Shown here in pieces: positions 16,804 through 25,219 of a stretch of DNA of 42,968 bases; the first letter of the stretch is position 1, and the number at the start of each line of letters is the position of its first letter. The DNA comes from Actinomycetes bacterium. Its GTDB lineage: Bacteria; Actinomycetota; Acidimicrobiia; Acidimicrobiales; Palsa-688. Made by a program: the position numbers and the translations under genes. The notes beneath the pieces are model-generated. The model did not search any database. It saw only the letters and a program-made list of their open reading frames with translations, and had not been told where the DNA came from. The stretch is from NCBI GenBank assembly GCA_021838305.1, contig JAKCEB010000003.1, forward strand, positions 1 to 42,968, given 5' to 3'.

Positions 16804-18027
16804 TCAGTCGACGAGCGCTGCGTACACCAGCGACTTGAGTTGGCCGGCGAAGTTGAAAGTTCCCGACGGGAGCAGCTGCGTCATGAACACCACTACGAGA
16901 TCCTCGACGGGGTCGACCCAAAACGTCGTGGACGCCGCTCCGCCCCACATGTACTCGCCGGCGGAGCCGATCACCCCGGTAGCCGCAGGACCGGTCGATA
17001 CCGCCATCGCCAGGCCAAAGCCGCGACCCTCGAAGCCGGTCTCGCCGTAGCTGCCTGGAAGGGCGAAGTCCGACATTGTCCCTCCGCCCGGAAGGTGGTT
17101 CGTGGTCATCAGCTGGACTGTCTTCCGGCCGAGGATGCGCGTTCCGTCGAGCTGTCCTCCAGAGCGCATCATCTCGGCGAATCGCAGATAGTCGCCGATC
17201 GTCGAAACGAGGCCGCCCCCGCCGGCCAGGAACGTCGGCTCGGTAAGGTAGACGCTTTGTGCAGGGTCGTCGACGAGCACCAGTTCCTTGCGGTAGCTGC
17301 GAGTGTACGCAGCGGCGAACCGGCCAACGTCTTTCTCGTTGACCTTGAACGCAGTGTCGTGCATTCCCAGTGGCGCGAATATCTCCCTGCGAAGGTACTC
17401 GTCGAAACGGATCCCTGAGATGATCTCAACCAGTCGACCGCAAACGTCGAGTCCAAGAGAGTAAAGCCAATGCGTTCCCGGATGAAAGCGCAGAGGCGTC
17501 CGTGAGAGGCGTTCGGTCATCGAAGCAAGATCGGCGTCGACGCGGAAACGGGCGCCCGCCCTACTCGCCAAGGGAGCCACTTCGAGGTCGGCGTTTCCCT
17601 CGCCGTAGCCGATACCCGACATATGCATCATGAGGTCCCGGATCTGCATGGGTCGGGCGGGCCGCACAAGGCGAGTACTGCCGTCCTCGCCAACCTCGGC
17701 CACCTCGAGGCCCGCCCATCCGGGTAGAAAACGAGACACGGGGTCGGTCAGGGCGAAAGCGCCCCTCTCATAGAGCGTCATCAGCGCGACGGCTGTGATC
17801 GGCTTGGTCATCGAGTAGATACGCCAAATGGTGTCCTCGCTTACCGCGACCTTGCGTTCACGGTCCGCATACCCGATCTCGCAATAGTGAGCGAGGACAC
17901 CGCGACGCATGACCGCCACCTGGCATCCGGCTATCTTGCCTCCTTCGACGTATCTCCGGCGAAGGTGCTCGTCGATCCGCGCGAGTCTGACTGGGTCGAG
18001 TCCGACGGCGCTCGCGTTGGTCTTCAC
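16804..18027 (-). CDS. Serine hydrolase, beta-lactamase / family VIII esterase type
   Basis: 407 residues with a class C beta-lactamase-like fold. The catalytic S-x-x-K is in IYSMTKPITAVAL, the tyrosine motif is in HWLYSLGLDV, and a W-G-G box (EYMWGGAAST) near the C-terminus replaces the KTG of true beta-lactamases. That replacement is typical of family VIII carboxylesterases such as EstB. No signal peptide is apparent, so it probably acts in the cytoplasm on esters. It starts at GTG 18027, 10 bp after the end of yceI on the same strand, and may be co-transcribed with yceI under the MarR operators at 18582-18612. Confidence 0.88.
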   Translation of the reverse strand: MKTNASAVGLDPVRLARIDEHLRRRYVEGGKIAGCQVAVMRRGVLAHYCEIGYADRERKVAVSEDTIWRIYSMTKPITAVALMTLYERGAFALTDPVSRFLPGWAGLEVAEVGEDGSTRLVRPARPMQIRDLMMHMSGIGYGEGNADLEVAPLASRAGARFRVDADLASMTERLSRTPLRFHPGTHWLYSLGLDVCGRLVEIISGIRFDEYLRREIFAPLGMHDTAFKVNEKDVGRFAAAYTRSYRKELVLVDDPAQSVYLTEPTFLAGGGGLVSTIGDYLRFAEMMRSGGQLDGTRILGRKTVQLMTTNHLPGGGTMSDFALPGSYGETGFEGRGFGLAMAVSTGPAATGVIGSAGEYMWGGAASTTFWVDPVEDLVVVFMTQLLPSGTFNFAGQLKSLVYAALVD

Positions 18028-18037
18028 CAGCGCAAGG

Positions 18038-18562
18038 CTAGCCTTTGTTGAATCGGGCTTTCACGGAGACCTGGTTGTGGATCCCGGCGCCCATCTTGGC
18101 CCACGTCATGCCCCACTGGCTGCGATCTATCGGGAATTCGGCAGTGACGTCGACGGTGTCGGTCGACGCTCGGAACTCCGCCGGTACCGTGAGTGGTCTT
18201 GTCTGGCCGTGCACGTTCAACGTGCCGGTCAGTGTGGCCCTACCTGGACCGCTCAGGTGCGACGAGGTGAACTCAAAGGTCATCGTGGGAAACTTCGTCG
18301 TGTCGAAGAAGTCGGCGCTCTGGAGGTGATCGTCGCGTTTCTTGTTCCCCGTCGATACCGAGGACATATCAACTTCGAAGCGCCCGCTCACCGCTTCCCC
18401 GTCGCCTACCACCCCGGAGCCGGCCAGAGCCTTGGCGGTGCCTTTGACGTTCATGACCCACATAGCCTTGGTTCGGAACTCGATCGTCGTCCGGCTTGGG
18501 TCGAGCACCCACGTTCCGGTGAGCGACGCCAAGTCGGTTGCGCTGTTGTTGGTAGAGCTCAC
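18038..18562 (-). CDS. YceI-family lipid/isoprenoid-binding protein
   Basis: 174-residue YceI lipocalin-like beta-barrel protein; the family binds polyisoprenoids or other long lipids. Typical features are GTWVLDPSRTTIEF, KKRDDHLQSADFFDTTKFP, FTSSHLSG and the end strand ADVTAEFPIDR-like block followed by WGM. No signal peptide is present, so this is a cytoplasmic member. It starts at GTG 18562, preceded by GGAGG. It is divergent from marR, and two copies of a palindrome in the shared region suggest direct control by that regulator. Confidence 0.92.
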   Translation of the reverse strand: MSSTNNSATDLASLTGTWVLDPSRTTIEFRTKAMWVMNVKGTAKALAGSGVVGDGEAVSGRFEVDMSSVSTGNKKRDDHLQSADFFDTTKFPTMTFEFTSSHLSGPGRATLTGTLNVHGQTRPLTVPAEFRASTDTVDVTAEFPIDRSQWGMTWAKMGAGIHNQVSVKARFNKG

Positions 18563-18581
18563 TGCGTTCCTCCATCGTCAG

Positions 18582-18612
18582 TTCGGATATCCGAATAGTT
18601 TGGTTATCCGAA
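18582..18612. promoter_or_regulatory. Two MarR-type operator palindromes
   Basis: TTCGGATATCCGAA at 18582-18595 is a perfect 14-bp palindrome. A second copy at 18599-18612 (TTTGGTTATCCGAA) matches 12 of 14 bases, with centres 17 bp apart. Both lie between the starts of yceI and marR, so binding of a MarR dimer to each could control both directions. Confidence 0.7.
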
Positions 18613-18647
18613 GCATAGTATCGGCTTGGAAGCAGTAACGTGGGAAT

Positions 18648-19187
18648 GTGTCAAAAAATGAGGCGCGGTCGATGGCAGTGGGTCATGGCCTTGATGGCAC
18701 CTCCGCGGAGTTCGATCCGCCGGCCGAACCAACATGCAGCGTCCACGAAGGCGTTCGCAACCTTGTGCAACTTCTGCCGAGGGTGATGCGAGGACTGCGA
18801 CGCAAGGATGCGCCCAACGTCGACAGCGGATCCGGTCTCGGAAATCGGCATCGGTCGATGCTTGCGGCAATCTTCGAAGGCGAAGCCACCGTCGGTGCTC
18901 TCGCCGAGTCTCTCGGGCTGAATCTCGCCACCACAAGCGGTCTCGTCGCCGACTTGGAGCGGGCCGGCTTCGCCGAGCGCTATAGCGATCCAGCAGACAG
19001 GCGGCGCACGATCGTGGGTGTGCCTGCTGCGCGGCGGTCTTGCGCGCAGAAGTGGCTAGATGGTTCCACTGCTCCACTCGTCCGGGCCCTCGAGCATTTG
19101 AGCTCCGAAGAGCGCGCCGCGCTCGTCCGGGCGATGACATTCCTGGATACCGAATTGAATACTCCTGGTCGCCATGCCGGCGAGTAA
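18648..19187 (+). CDS. MarR-family transcriptional regulator
   Basis: 179-residue winged-helix regulator. The central wHTH is readable as MLAAIFEGEATVGALAESLG, then LNLATTSGLVADLERAGF (recognition helix) and RYSDPADRRRTIV (wing with the conserved D-x-RR). Flanking helices would form the dimer interface. The start is GTG 18648, though an ATG at 18675 in the same frame is possible. It is divergent from yceI, with two palindromic operators between them, so autorepression and control of yceI and the esterase gene are likely. It overlaps the acylphosphatase gene by 14 bp. Confidence 0.9.
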   Translation: MSKNEARSMAVGHGLDGTSAEFDPPAEPTCSVHEGVRNLVQLLPRVMRGLRRKDAPNVDSGSGLGNRHRSMLAAIFEGEATVGALAESLGLNLATTSGLVADLERAGFAERYSDPADRRRTIVGVPAARRSCAQKWLDGSTAPLVRALEHLSSEERAALVRAMTFLDTELNTPGRHAGE

Positions 19188-19509
19188 CCCACACTCGGCC
19201 GTTTCGCCGTTGGACTCTGCAACTTCGCCTGTTCTGCGTCGCCGTGTGCTTGTGTCAGGACGCGTCCAAGGTGTCGGCTACCGCCAGACATGTGCAGAGG
19301 TTGCCCGCCGCAACGGCGTACAGGGTTGGGTGCGCAACCGTCGCGACAGACGCGTCGAAGCTTTGCTGGAAGGGCCAGCCCCCGCAGTTCATGCGGTGAT
19401 CGAATGGTGCCGGCAAGGTCCGCTCGGAGCGGTGGTTAGCGACGTCGAGGTCGTCGAGGAGACTGGGGTCGAGGTGCTCGTGGGATTCAGGATCGCATCC
19501 ACCGTTTGA
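19174..19509 (+). CDS. acyP: Acylphosphatase
   Basis: 111-residue protein with the small acylphosphatase ferredoxin-like fold; it hydrolyses carboxyl-phosphate bonds. The signature GRVQGVGYR contains the catalytic arginine and GWVRN the catalytic asparagine. About 20 extra N-terminal residues come from using ATG 19174, which overlaps the end of marR. A later GTG in frame would give the typical length of about 90 residues. Confidence 0.93.
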   Translation: MPASNPHSAVSPLDSATSPVLRRRVLVSGRVQGVGYRQTCAEVARRNGVQGWVRNRRDRRVEALLEGPAPAVHAVIEWCRQGPLGAVVSDVEVVEETGVEVLVGFRIASTV

Positions 19510-19640
19510 ACGGGTGCGGTGTGCCTCGGGTGTGGCTAAGACTTCTAGGTTTCACACGGACGTAACAGAGGTAGCCACGCGGTCGCGTGGGTGCCAAGTA
19601 TCCTCGTGGCCATGCTGATCGACCTGGGACGCTTCGACAT

Positions 19641-19943
19641 TTGAATCTGAGCCCTCACGAGAAGGACAAGCTGCTGCTCAGTGTGGCAGCAATCGTCGCT
19701 AGAGATCGACGTACCCGGGGAGTCCTGCTCAACCATCCTGAAGCGGTGGCGATCATTGCGAGCCATGTGATCGAAGGGGCGCGCGACGGTCGGAGCGTGG
19801 CCGAGCTAATGACCGAGGCGAGGAGCATCATCAGTCGCTCGGAAGTGATGGAAGGTGTTCCTGAAATGCTCGACCAGGTGCAAGTCGAGGCGACGTTCCC
19901 AGACGGCACCAAGCTCGTCACCGTCCATGAGCCGATCCCTTGA
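19641..19943 (+). CDS. ureA: Urease gamma subunit
   Basis: 100 residues. UreA proteins begin M[10 protein letters not shown]; here that block follows TTG 19641, so I take TTG as the start. Recognisable segments are [43 protein letters not shown] and [14 protein letters not shown]. The subunit packs with UreB and UreC as (ABC)3 in the cytoplasm. A mini-ORF (ATG 19612, peptide [10 protein letters not shown]) ends across the TTG and could couple translation. It is the first gene of ureABCFGD; its stop overlaps the ureB start. Confidence 0.94.
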   Translation: MNLSPHEKDKLLLSVAAIVARDRRTRGVLLNHPEAVAIIASHVIEGARDGRSVAELMTEARSIISRSEVMEGVPEMLDQVQVEATFPDGTKLVTVHEPIP

Positions 19944-20251
19944 TACCAGGTGAGATCATCACCGGAGACGAGCCGATCGTGATCAACGCGACTCGCACTA
20001 CGCGGCGAGTCCTCGTCGTCAACACAGGCGACCGGCCGGTGCAGGTCGGTTCTCACTACCACTTTGCCGAGGTCAACGATGCATTGGATTTCGATCGGAC
20101 CGTAGCTCGCGGGACGCACTTGGGCGTTGCGGCCGGGACGAGCGTGCGCTTCGAGCCGGGGATCGATCAAACCGTCGAGCTCGTTGACTTCGGAGGCAGG
20201 CGGTTCGTCGCAGGATTTCGTGGGCTCTTCGCAAGCCGGTTAGATGACTAG
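19940..20251 (+). CDS. ureB: Urease beta subunit
   Basis: 103 residues, the normal length. It starts at TTG 19940, overlapping the ureA stop. It has the family opening [13 protein letters not shown], then [35 protein letters not shown] and VELVDFGG. It is a structural subunit of the urease core that helps shape the flap over the UreC active site and contacts accessory proteins during nickel loading. ureC follows after 9 bp. Confidence 0.96.
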   Translation: MIPGEIITGDEPIVINATRTTRRVLVVNTGDRPVQVGSHYHFAEVNDALDFDRTVARGTHLGVAAGTSVRFEPGIDQTVELVDFGGRRFVAGFRGLFASRLDD

Positions 20252-20260
20252 CTTCCTACG

Positions 20261-21982
20261 ATGACTACGATCGGCCGCGATCGCTACGCCGATTTGTACG
20301 GCCCAACTTTGGGTGACCGCATAAGGCTGGCCGACACTGACTTGCTGATAGAGGTCAGTGAGGATCGCTGCGGAGGTCCCGGGCTCGCCGGCGACGAGGC
20401 GGTATTCGGCGGAGGCAAAGTCATCCGGGAATCCATGGGCCAGGGAAGCATGACCCGCCTAGCAGGCGCTCCGGACCTGGTGATAACCGGCGCGGTCATC
20501 CTCGACCATTGGGGAGTAGTAAAGGCAGACGTCGGGGTGCGCGACGGGCGCATCGTCGGTATCGGCAAGGCGGGAAACCCCGACGTGATGGATGCCGTAA
20601 CGCCAGGGCTCGAGATCGGTCCGTCGACAGAGATAATCGCCGGGAACGGCAAGATTCTCACAGCCGGGGTCATCGACTGTCATGTTCATCTCATCTGTCC
20701 CCAGATCCTCGAGGAGGGTCTTTCGGCTGGGGTCACCACCGTTATCGGAGGAGGAACAGGTCCAGCTGAGGGCACGAAGGCTACGACCGTAACCCCGGGG
20801 GCGTGGTGGCTTGCGAGGATGCTCGAGGCTCTCGACGACTGGCCAGTAAACGTCCTGTTGCTTGGCAAGGGCAACACAGTCTCCGAAGAGGGCCTGTGGG
20901 AGCAGCTTCGAGCTGGAGCTGCGGGCTTCAAACTTCACGAAGACTGGGGAACCACACCGGCAGCCATCGACGCCTGCCTCAAGGTTTGCGACGCTGCCGG
21001 AGTCCAAGCGGCTATCCACACCGACACTCTCAACGAAGCCGGCTTTGTTGAGTCTACCCTCGATGCAATCGCCGGCCGCGTGATTCACGCCTATCACACT
21101 GAGGGTGCAGGGGGCGGTCACGCCCCGGACATCATCCGGGTCGCCGGCGAGCTCAATGTCCTGCCCTCGTCTACAAACCCGACCCGCCCGCACACGATCA
21201 ATACCATCGATGAGCATCTCGACATGCTGATGGTGTGCCATCACCTAAATCCGAATGTCGCGGAAGACCTCGCATTTGCTGAAAGCCGCATCCGACCGTC
21301 GACGATCGCCGCCGAGGATCTCCTCCACGATCTGGGGGCTATCTCCATGATCGGCTCGGACTCACAGGCAATGGGACGTATCGGCGAAGTGGCTCTGCGG
21401 ACCTGGCAAACCGCGCATGCAGCAAAACAACGTTGGGGATCGCTGCCCGGCGATGGTCGGGCTGACAACGTCCGGGCTCAGCGATACATCGCCAAGTACA
21501 CTATCTGCCCGGCGGTCGCACATGGAATCGACTTGGACGTCGGGTCGGTGCAAGTCGGCAAGATGGCAGATCTCGTCTTGTATCATCCTGCATGGTTCGC
21601 AGTGCGGCCTTCGCTCGTCATCAAAGGCGGGGTTATCGCTCGAGCCGCAATGGGCGATGCGAACGCATCTATTCCAACACCGCAACCGGTTTGGTCGCGC
21701 CCAATGTTCGGGTCACACCCGAAAGTAGCTGGTGCGACCTCAGTGGCGTTTGTCGCACTAGCTGCAATTGAAGATGGGCTGCAGGATCGACTCGCAGTTA
21801 GGCGAAGCCTTGTGGCGGTCCGTGACACCCGCCGACTCTCGAAGGAGGATCTTCCCAACAATACGGCCCGGCCGGAAATCCTTGTCGATCCGGACACCTT
21901 CCAGGTACGGGTGGATGGGACAGTCGTGACCGAGCAGCCGGCGACCGAACTGCCAATGGCTCAGCGCTACTTCCTGTTCTAG
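20261..21982 (+). CDS. ureC: Urease alpha (catalytic) subunit
   Basis: 573-residue amidohydrolase that converts urea to ammonia and carbamate with two nickel ions. All ligands are present at a constant offset of +7 from the Klebsiella numbering: H141 and H143 ([10 protein letters not shown]), K224 to be carbamylated with H226 nearby (GFKLHEDWG), H253 ([10 protein letters not shown]), H279 and D367 (GSDSQAMGR). The flap motif VCHHLN carries C326 and H327. The protein is full length and looks active. It is followed after 23 bp by ureF. The upstream guanidinase reaction would supply its substrate from inside the cell. Confidence 0.98.
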   Translation: MTTIGRDRYADLYGPTLGDRIRLADTDLLIEVSEDRCGGPGLAGDEAVFGGGKVIRESMGQGSMTRLAGAPDLVITGAVILDHWGVVKADVGVRDGRIVGIGKAGNPDVMDAVTPGLEIGPSTEIIAGNGKILTAGVIDCHVHLICPQILEEGLSAGVTTVIGGGTGPAEGTKATTVTPGAWWLARMLEALDDWPVNVLLLGKGNTVSEEGLWEQLRAGAAGFKLHEDWGTTPAAIDACLKVCDAAGVQAAIHTDTLNEAGFVESTLDAIAGRVIHAYHTEGAGGGHAPDIIRVAGELNVLPSSTNPTRPHTINTIDEHLDMLMVCHHLNPNVAEDLAFAESRIRPSTIAAEDLLHDLGAISMIGSDSQAMGRIGEVALRTWQTAHAAKQRWGSLPGDGRADNVRAQRYIAKYTICPAVAHGIDLDVGSVQVGKMADLVLYHPAWFAVRPSLVIKGGVIARAAMGDANASIPTPQPVWSRPMFGSHPKVAGATSVAFVALAAIEDGLQDRLAVRRSLVAVRDTRRLSKEDLPNNTARPEILVDPDTFQVRVDGTVVTEQPATELPMAQRYFLF

Positions 21983-22005
21983 AACTTGAAGATGCTCCGC
22001 TTACC

Positions 22006-22770
22006 ATGACCTCTGCCGTGCTACTTCTTCTCATGGATGGGCGTTTTCCAGCTGGTGGCCACGCTCACTCGGGAGGTCTCGAAGCGGCAGTGGCGGCTGG
22101 CCTAGTACGAGGTCTACCGGAACTGTACGAATGGCTCACGGGGCGACTGGTGACGCTAGGTAGCGTAGAAGCGGCGTTTGCAGCGGCTGCATGGTCGAAT
22201 GCACAAATGGCTGTTGAGGCTACTGGTGTCTGTGCGTGCTCTGCCTCCTTGCGGTCGAAGGTGGAGCGGCGCTGGATCTCACTGGATCGCGAGCTTGTTG
22301 CGCGAACCATATCTCCGGCCCAGCGGGCCGCGAGTCGCGCGCAGGGAAGGGGACTGGTTCGGGCGGCGCAACGCTGCTGGTCCTCGGACGTGATTGAGGA
22401 GATGGCGGAGCACCTCCAGACCACGACGGTGTCCGAGTCGCCGTTTGGAGTGGGGCCAATGTGGCCGATCGCGTTCGGGGCAACCGGATACGCCGCCGGG
22501 CTGTCAGTCGAGGAGGTAACGTTGGGCGCCTGTTCTGCTTCCATACAAGGTCCCGCATGGTCATCGACGCGACTCCTCGGCCTCGATCCCCTTGGCGTGG
22601 CTGATTGCTTAGCTCGATTAGCCCCTGCCATCGAGAAGACTGCTGAGGGAGCGCGTCAGTGGTCGGATTGGGCTCTGAGCCCCGGGGAGCTTCCTTCCGC
22701 ATCGGCACCTCTCCTCGAGATTGGTGCTGAAGACCATGCCAAGTGGGAGGTGCGACTCTTTGCATCCTGA
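22006..22770 (+). CDS. ureF: Urease accessory protein UreF
   Basis: 254 residues, somewhat longer than typical. Visible motifs are [21 protein letters not shown] (the UreF opening), a central GRGLVRAA segment and [20 protein letters not shown], followed by the C-terminal helical region. UreF, UreD and UreG form the complex that loads nickel into apo-urease; UreF acts as a fidelity factor for the GTPase. It is positioned as in mycobacterial ureABCFGD clusters, and ureG overlaps its 3' end. Confidence 0.93.
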   Translation: MTSAVLLLLMDGRFPAGGHAHSGGLEAAVAAGLVRGLPELYEWLTGRLVTLGSVEAAFAAAAWSNAQMAVEATGVCACSASLRSKVERRWISLDRELVARTISPAQRAASRAQGRGLVRAAQRCWSSDVIEEMAEHLQTTTVSESPFGVGPMWPIAFGATGYAAGLSVEEVTLGACSASIQGPAWSSTRLLGLDPLGVADCLARLAPAIEKTAEGARQWSDWALSPGELPSASAPLLEIGAEDHAKWEVRLFAS

Positions 22771-23389
22771 CAGTTATGGCGCGGGCCGTCCGACTCGGTC
22801 GTTGCGGGTCGGTGTCGGTGGCCCGGTCGGCAGTGGAAAGACTGCCTTGCTTGCCGCTCTTTGCCGAAATCTAACGCCTGACCTGTCCGTGGCGGCTGTA
22901 ACCAACGACATATACACGACTGAGGACGCAAAGATACTCCGTCGAACTGGAGTCCTGTCAACGGATCGGATCGTGGCTGTAGAAACAGGTTGCTGCCCGC
23001 ACACCGCGATCCGCGATGACATTACTGCCAACCTCGACGCTATTGAAGCGCTCGAAGCGCGAATCGGGGACCTCGACGTGGTGCTCCTCGAGTCAGGCGG
23101 GGACAACCTGACCGCCACGTTCAGTACGGGGTTGGTTGACGTTCAGATCTTCGTTATAGACGTTGCTGGCGGTGACAAAGTGCCCCGCAAAGGTGGACCC
23201 GGCATTACCTTCTCGGACCTGCTCGTAATCAACAAGACCGACCTAGCGCCGTACGTCGGAGCGGACTTGGATGTAATGGAGCGTGACGCAGCAGTAGCAC
23301 GGAGAGGTAAGCCGGTCCTCTTCACCAGTTTGGCTGAAGATCCAAGGGCCAGCACCGTGGCCGGGTGGCTTCGCAGCCGACTGAGGTGA
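22760..23389 (+). CDS. ureG: Urease accessory GTPase UreG
   Basis: 209-residue SIMIBI-class GTPase that powers nickel delivery to urease. Walker A is [14 protein letters not shown], the nickel-binding C-P-H motif is [21 protein letters not shown] is the switch region, and [10 protein letters not shown] is the base-recognition motif. I chose TTG 22760, nine bases after GGGAGG and overlapping ureF by 11 bp, because longer starts run deep into ureF. No ureE is present in the cluster, so nickel must reach UreG by another route, for example a HypA/HypB-like protein. Confidence 0.95.
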   Translation: MHPDSYGAGRPTRSLRVGVGGPVGSGKTALLAALCRNLTPDLSVAAVTNDIYTTEDAKILRRTGVLSTDRIVAVETGCCPHTAIRDDITANLDAIEALEARIGDLDVVLLESGGDNLTATFSTGLVDVQIFVIDVAGGDKVPRKGGPGITFSDLLVINKTDLAPYVGADLDVMERDAAVARRGKPVLFTSLAEDPRASTVAGWLRSRLR

Positions 23390-24162
23390 GAGCACGAACG
23401 GAAGTGATTTTTGGACCTCCTGCCGGTGTCGGCGGGAGGTATCGCGTCGAGCGGATGACGCAGACGCCACCATTTGCTTGGAGGATGACTCCAGAAGCGA
23501 TGTTCATGGTGGGAAGCGCAGCAGCGCCAGTCGGCAAAGACGATCTTAGAATCGACCTCACGCTACATTCGGGTGCGGACGTTGCCGTCCGTTCGGCGGC
23601 AGCAATGGTGGTCTGGGCTGGCGAGGGAACGAACCATCACGTATCGGTGAGGGTCGGCGACGAAGCGAGCCTTGATTGGCAGCCGGAGCCAGTGATCGTC
23701 ACTGGCTCGGCGTGCCACTATCAAAGCACGAGGATCGAACTTTCGGGAAGTGCAGCGCTCCATTGGAGGGAAATTATGGTCCTCGGGCGCCATGAGGAGA
23801 AGGTAGGGATGCTGAGATCGACTCTCGACGTGGAGCGAGATGGCGTTGCGCTTTTGCGCCACAGTCTTGCTATGGGGACCGACTCTTGCGCGTGGGACGG
23901 CCCTGCAATCCTTGGCCCTGCGCGAGTCCTCGCACTTGACCTTACGGTTGGTGACGCCGCGGAGGCAGATGCCCGCCGGAGTGGACCGGGTTGGGCAGTG
24001 ATGCCTTTAGGTGGTGGGTCTGCTTCATTAGTCCTCGCCGTCGGGAAGACGGTCGATTCAGTGCGGACGGCCCTGGCGGAACAGGTGCATGTTCACATTC
24101 CAGTAACAAGGCCGAAATCACTTAGAAACCCCCCTCGCCTAGCAGCTGAGTCAAGGAGATAG
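23386..24162 (+). CDS. ureD: Urease accessory protein UreD/UreH
   Basis: 258 residues from GTG 23386, whose bases overlap the ureG stop (GTGA). It has the UreD beta-helix pattern: [51 protein letters not shown] and RHSLAMG. UreD is the scaffold that binds apo-urease and carries nickel through an internal tunnel. It is the last accessory gene; the guanidinase frame opens within 100 bp, so one transcript may cover both. Sequence conservation in UreD is low, but position and motifs leave little doubt. Confidence 0.92.
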   Translation: MRARTEVIFGPPAGVGGRYRVERMTQTPPFAWRMTPEAMFMVGSAAAPVGKDDLRIDLTLHSGADVAVRSAAAMVVWAGEGTNHHVSVRVGDEASLDWQPEPVIVTGSACHYQSTRIELSGSAALHWREIMVLGRHEEKVGMLRSTLDVERDGVALLRHSLAMGTDSCAWDGPAILGPARVLALDLTVGDAAEADARRSGPGWAVMPLGGGSASLVLAVGKTVDSVRTALAEQVHVHIPVTRPKSLRNPPRLAAESRR

Positions 24163-24259
24163 ACGCAATACCCGAGTCGCGGGCACGATCAGTGCCGGAA
24201 GCTGGCGAGGAACAATCGATGGGAAGGAGTTTCGCACTAAGCGGGCCGAAAAACTGAAT

Positions 24260-25219
24260 ATGTATGTGCCTAGGGTTCCGCACCGATCTCGGTGGCTGGT
24301 CCGAGAGGCGCACACGGAGTATGTCGAAGATGTCAAAGAGTGTGGCAAATACGACGTCGCAGTTCTGGGTGCCCCTCACGATGCCGGAACTACCTACCGG
24401 CCCGGAACTCGGTTCGGACCTCAAGGCATGCGGCGGATCTCTGCGCTCTACGGTTCGTACAGCTTCGAACTCGGTGTGGACTTGCGGGAGTCGATAACTA
24501 TCGCCGACCTAGGCGATATCTTCACCATTCCCGGGAACATCGAGAAGAGCTTCGACCAGATTGCAAAAGGGGTATCCCACGTGTTCGCCTCCGGCGCCTT
24601 TCCGGTCGTCCTTGGCGGGGGCCATTCCATCGGCTACCCGACCGTTCGCGGCGTCGCAGAACATCTCTCCGGTAATCTCGGGATCATCCATTTTGACCGT
24701 CATGTCGACACCCAGGAAACGGATCTCGATGAGCGTATGCATACGACGCCTTGGTATCACGCCACTGATCTTCTGAACGTTCCAGCTAAGAATCTGGTCC
24801 AGTTAGGCATCGGTGGATGGCAGGCGCCACGGCCTGGCGTCAAGGTTTCGCGTGAGCGGGAGACGACCATATTGACCGTGAATGACTGCGTCGAGATGGG
24901 AATGGAAGCTGCAGCCGAGCGTGCGTTGGAGGTTGCGTGGGATGGGACAGACGCAGTGTGGTTGTCGTTTGACGTCGACTGCCTCGACGTTGCCTTCGTC
25001 CCGGGGACCGGCTGGCCCGAGCCCGGCGGGTTCCTGCCGAGGGAAGTGCTCGAACTGGTCCGGCGCATCTCCGAGCCGGGACTGGCTGGAATGGAGATCG
25101 TAGAATGCTCGCCTCCTTATGACTCGGCTGACATCACGTCATTGGTAGGAGTGCGAGTGATCTGCGACGTGCTCGGAACGCTGGTCCGCAGCGGAAGGCT
25201 ACCTAGAGGCGACCGTTAA
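24260..25219 (+). CDS. gdmH: Guanidine hydrolase (GdmH-type ureohydrolase), 5' end anomalous
   Basis: 319-residue arginase/agmatinase-fold enzyme that best resembles the nickel-dependent guanidinase GdmH of Synechocystis (guanidine + water to urea + ammonia). Metal ligands are complete: GGGHS (H122), FDRHVD (D146, H148, D150) and FDVDCLD (D238, D240). FDRHVDTQETDLDERMHTT and PGTGWPEPGG are patterns I associate with GdmH; agmatinases usually read FDAH and GTGTPEPGG. The recognisable core starts at residue 31 (YDVAVLG), and a long N-terminal region of GdmH appears to be missing. Residues 4-20 are encoded by a guanidine-I riboswitch-like sequence. ATG 24260 is the first canonical start, with no good ribosome-binding site; the frame is open from 24143. 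Enzyme identity is fairly sure; activity of this form is not. Confidence 0.85.
   Translation: MYVPRVPHRSRWLVREAHTEYVEDVKECGKYDVAVLGAPHDAGTTYRPGTRFGPQGMRRISALYGSYSFELGVDLRESITIADLGDIFTIPGNIEKSFDQIAKGVSHVFASGAFPVVLGGGHSIGYPTVRGVAEHLSGNLGIIHFDRHVDTQETDLDERMHTTPWYHATDLLNVPAKNLVQLGIGGWQAPRPGVKVSRERETTILTVNDCVEMGMEAAAERALEVAWDGTDAVWLSFDVDCLDVAFVPGTGWPEPGGFLPREVLELVRRISEPGLAGMEIVECSPPYDSADITSLVGVRVICDVLGTLVRSGRLPRGDR
24270..24319 (+). promoter_or_regulatory. Guanidine-I (ykkC) riboswitch relic, 3' third missing
   Basis: Conserved ykkC blocks occur in order: CTAGGGTTCCG (24270-24280), CTGGTCCGAGAG (24296-24307) and ACACGGAG (24312-24319). Between the first two lies a variable hairpin with five perfect pairs (CACCG/CGGTG around ATCT), as the aptamer has. 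The usual 3' block, of the form GGGA-x-AAAAGCCCGGGAGA, is absent; the sequence instead continues as the guanidinase frame. Without it the ligand pocket should not form. The element lies inside the reading frame that begins at 24260, so it is probably a remnant fused to the gene. Confidence 0.75.

Noticed and set aside
19548-19570. A second guanidine-I-like motif (CTAGG, then ACACGG) upstream of ureA
   Set aside because: Only short pieces match, the CTGGTCCGAGAG block is missing and no supporting hairpin is seen.
20459-21244. Long minus-strand reading frame opposite ureC
   Set aside because: A shadow of the well-supported urease gene, with no recognisable protein motif. The same applies to long opposite-strand frames at 7100-7915, 7976-8791 and 13480-14124.
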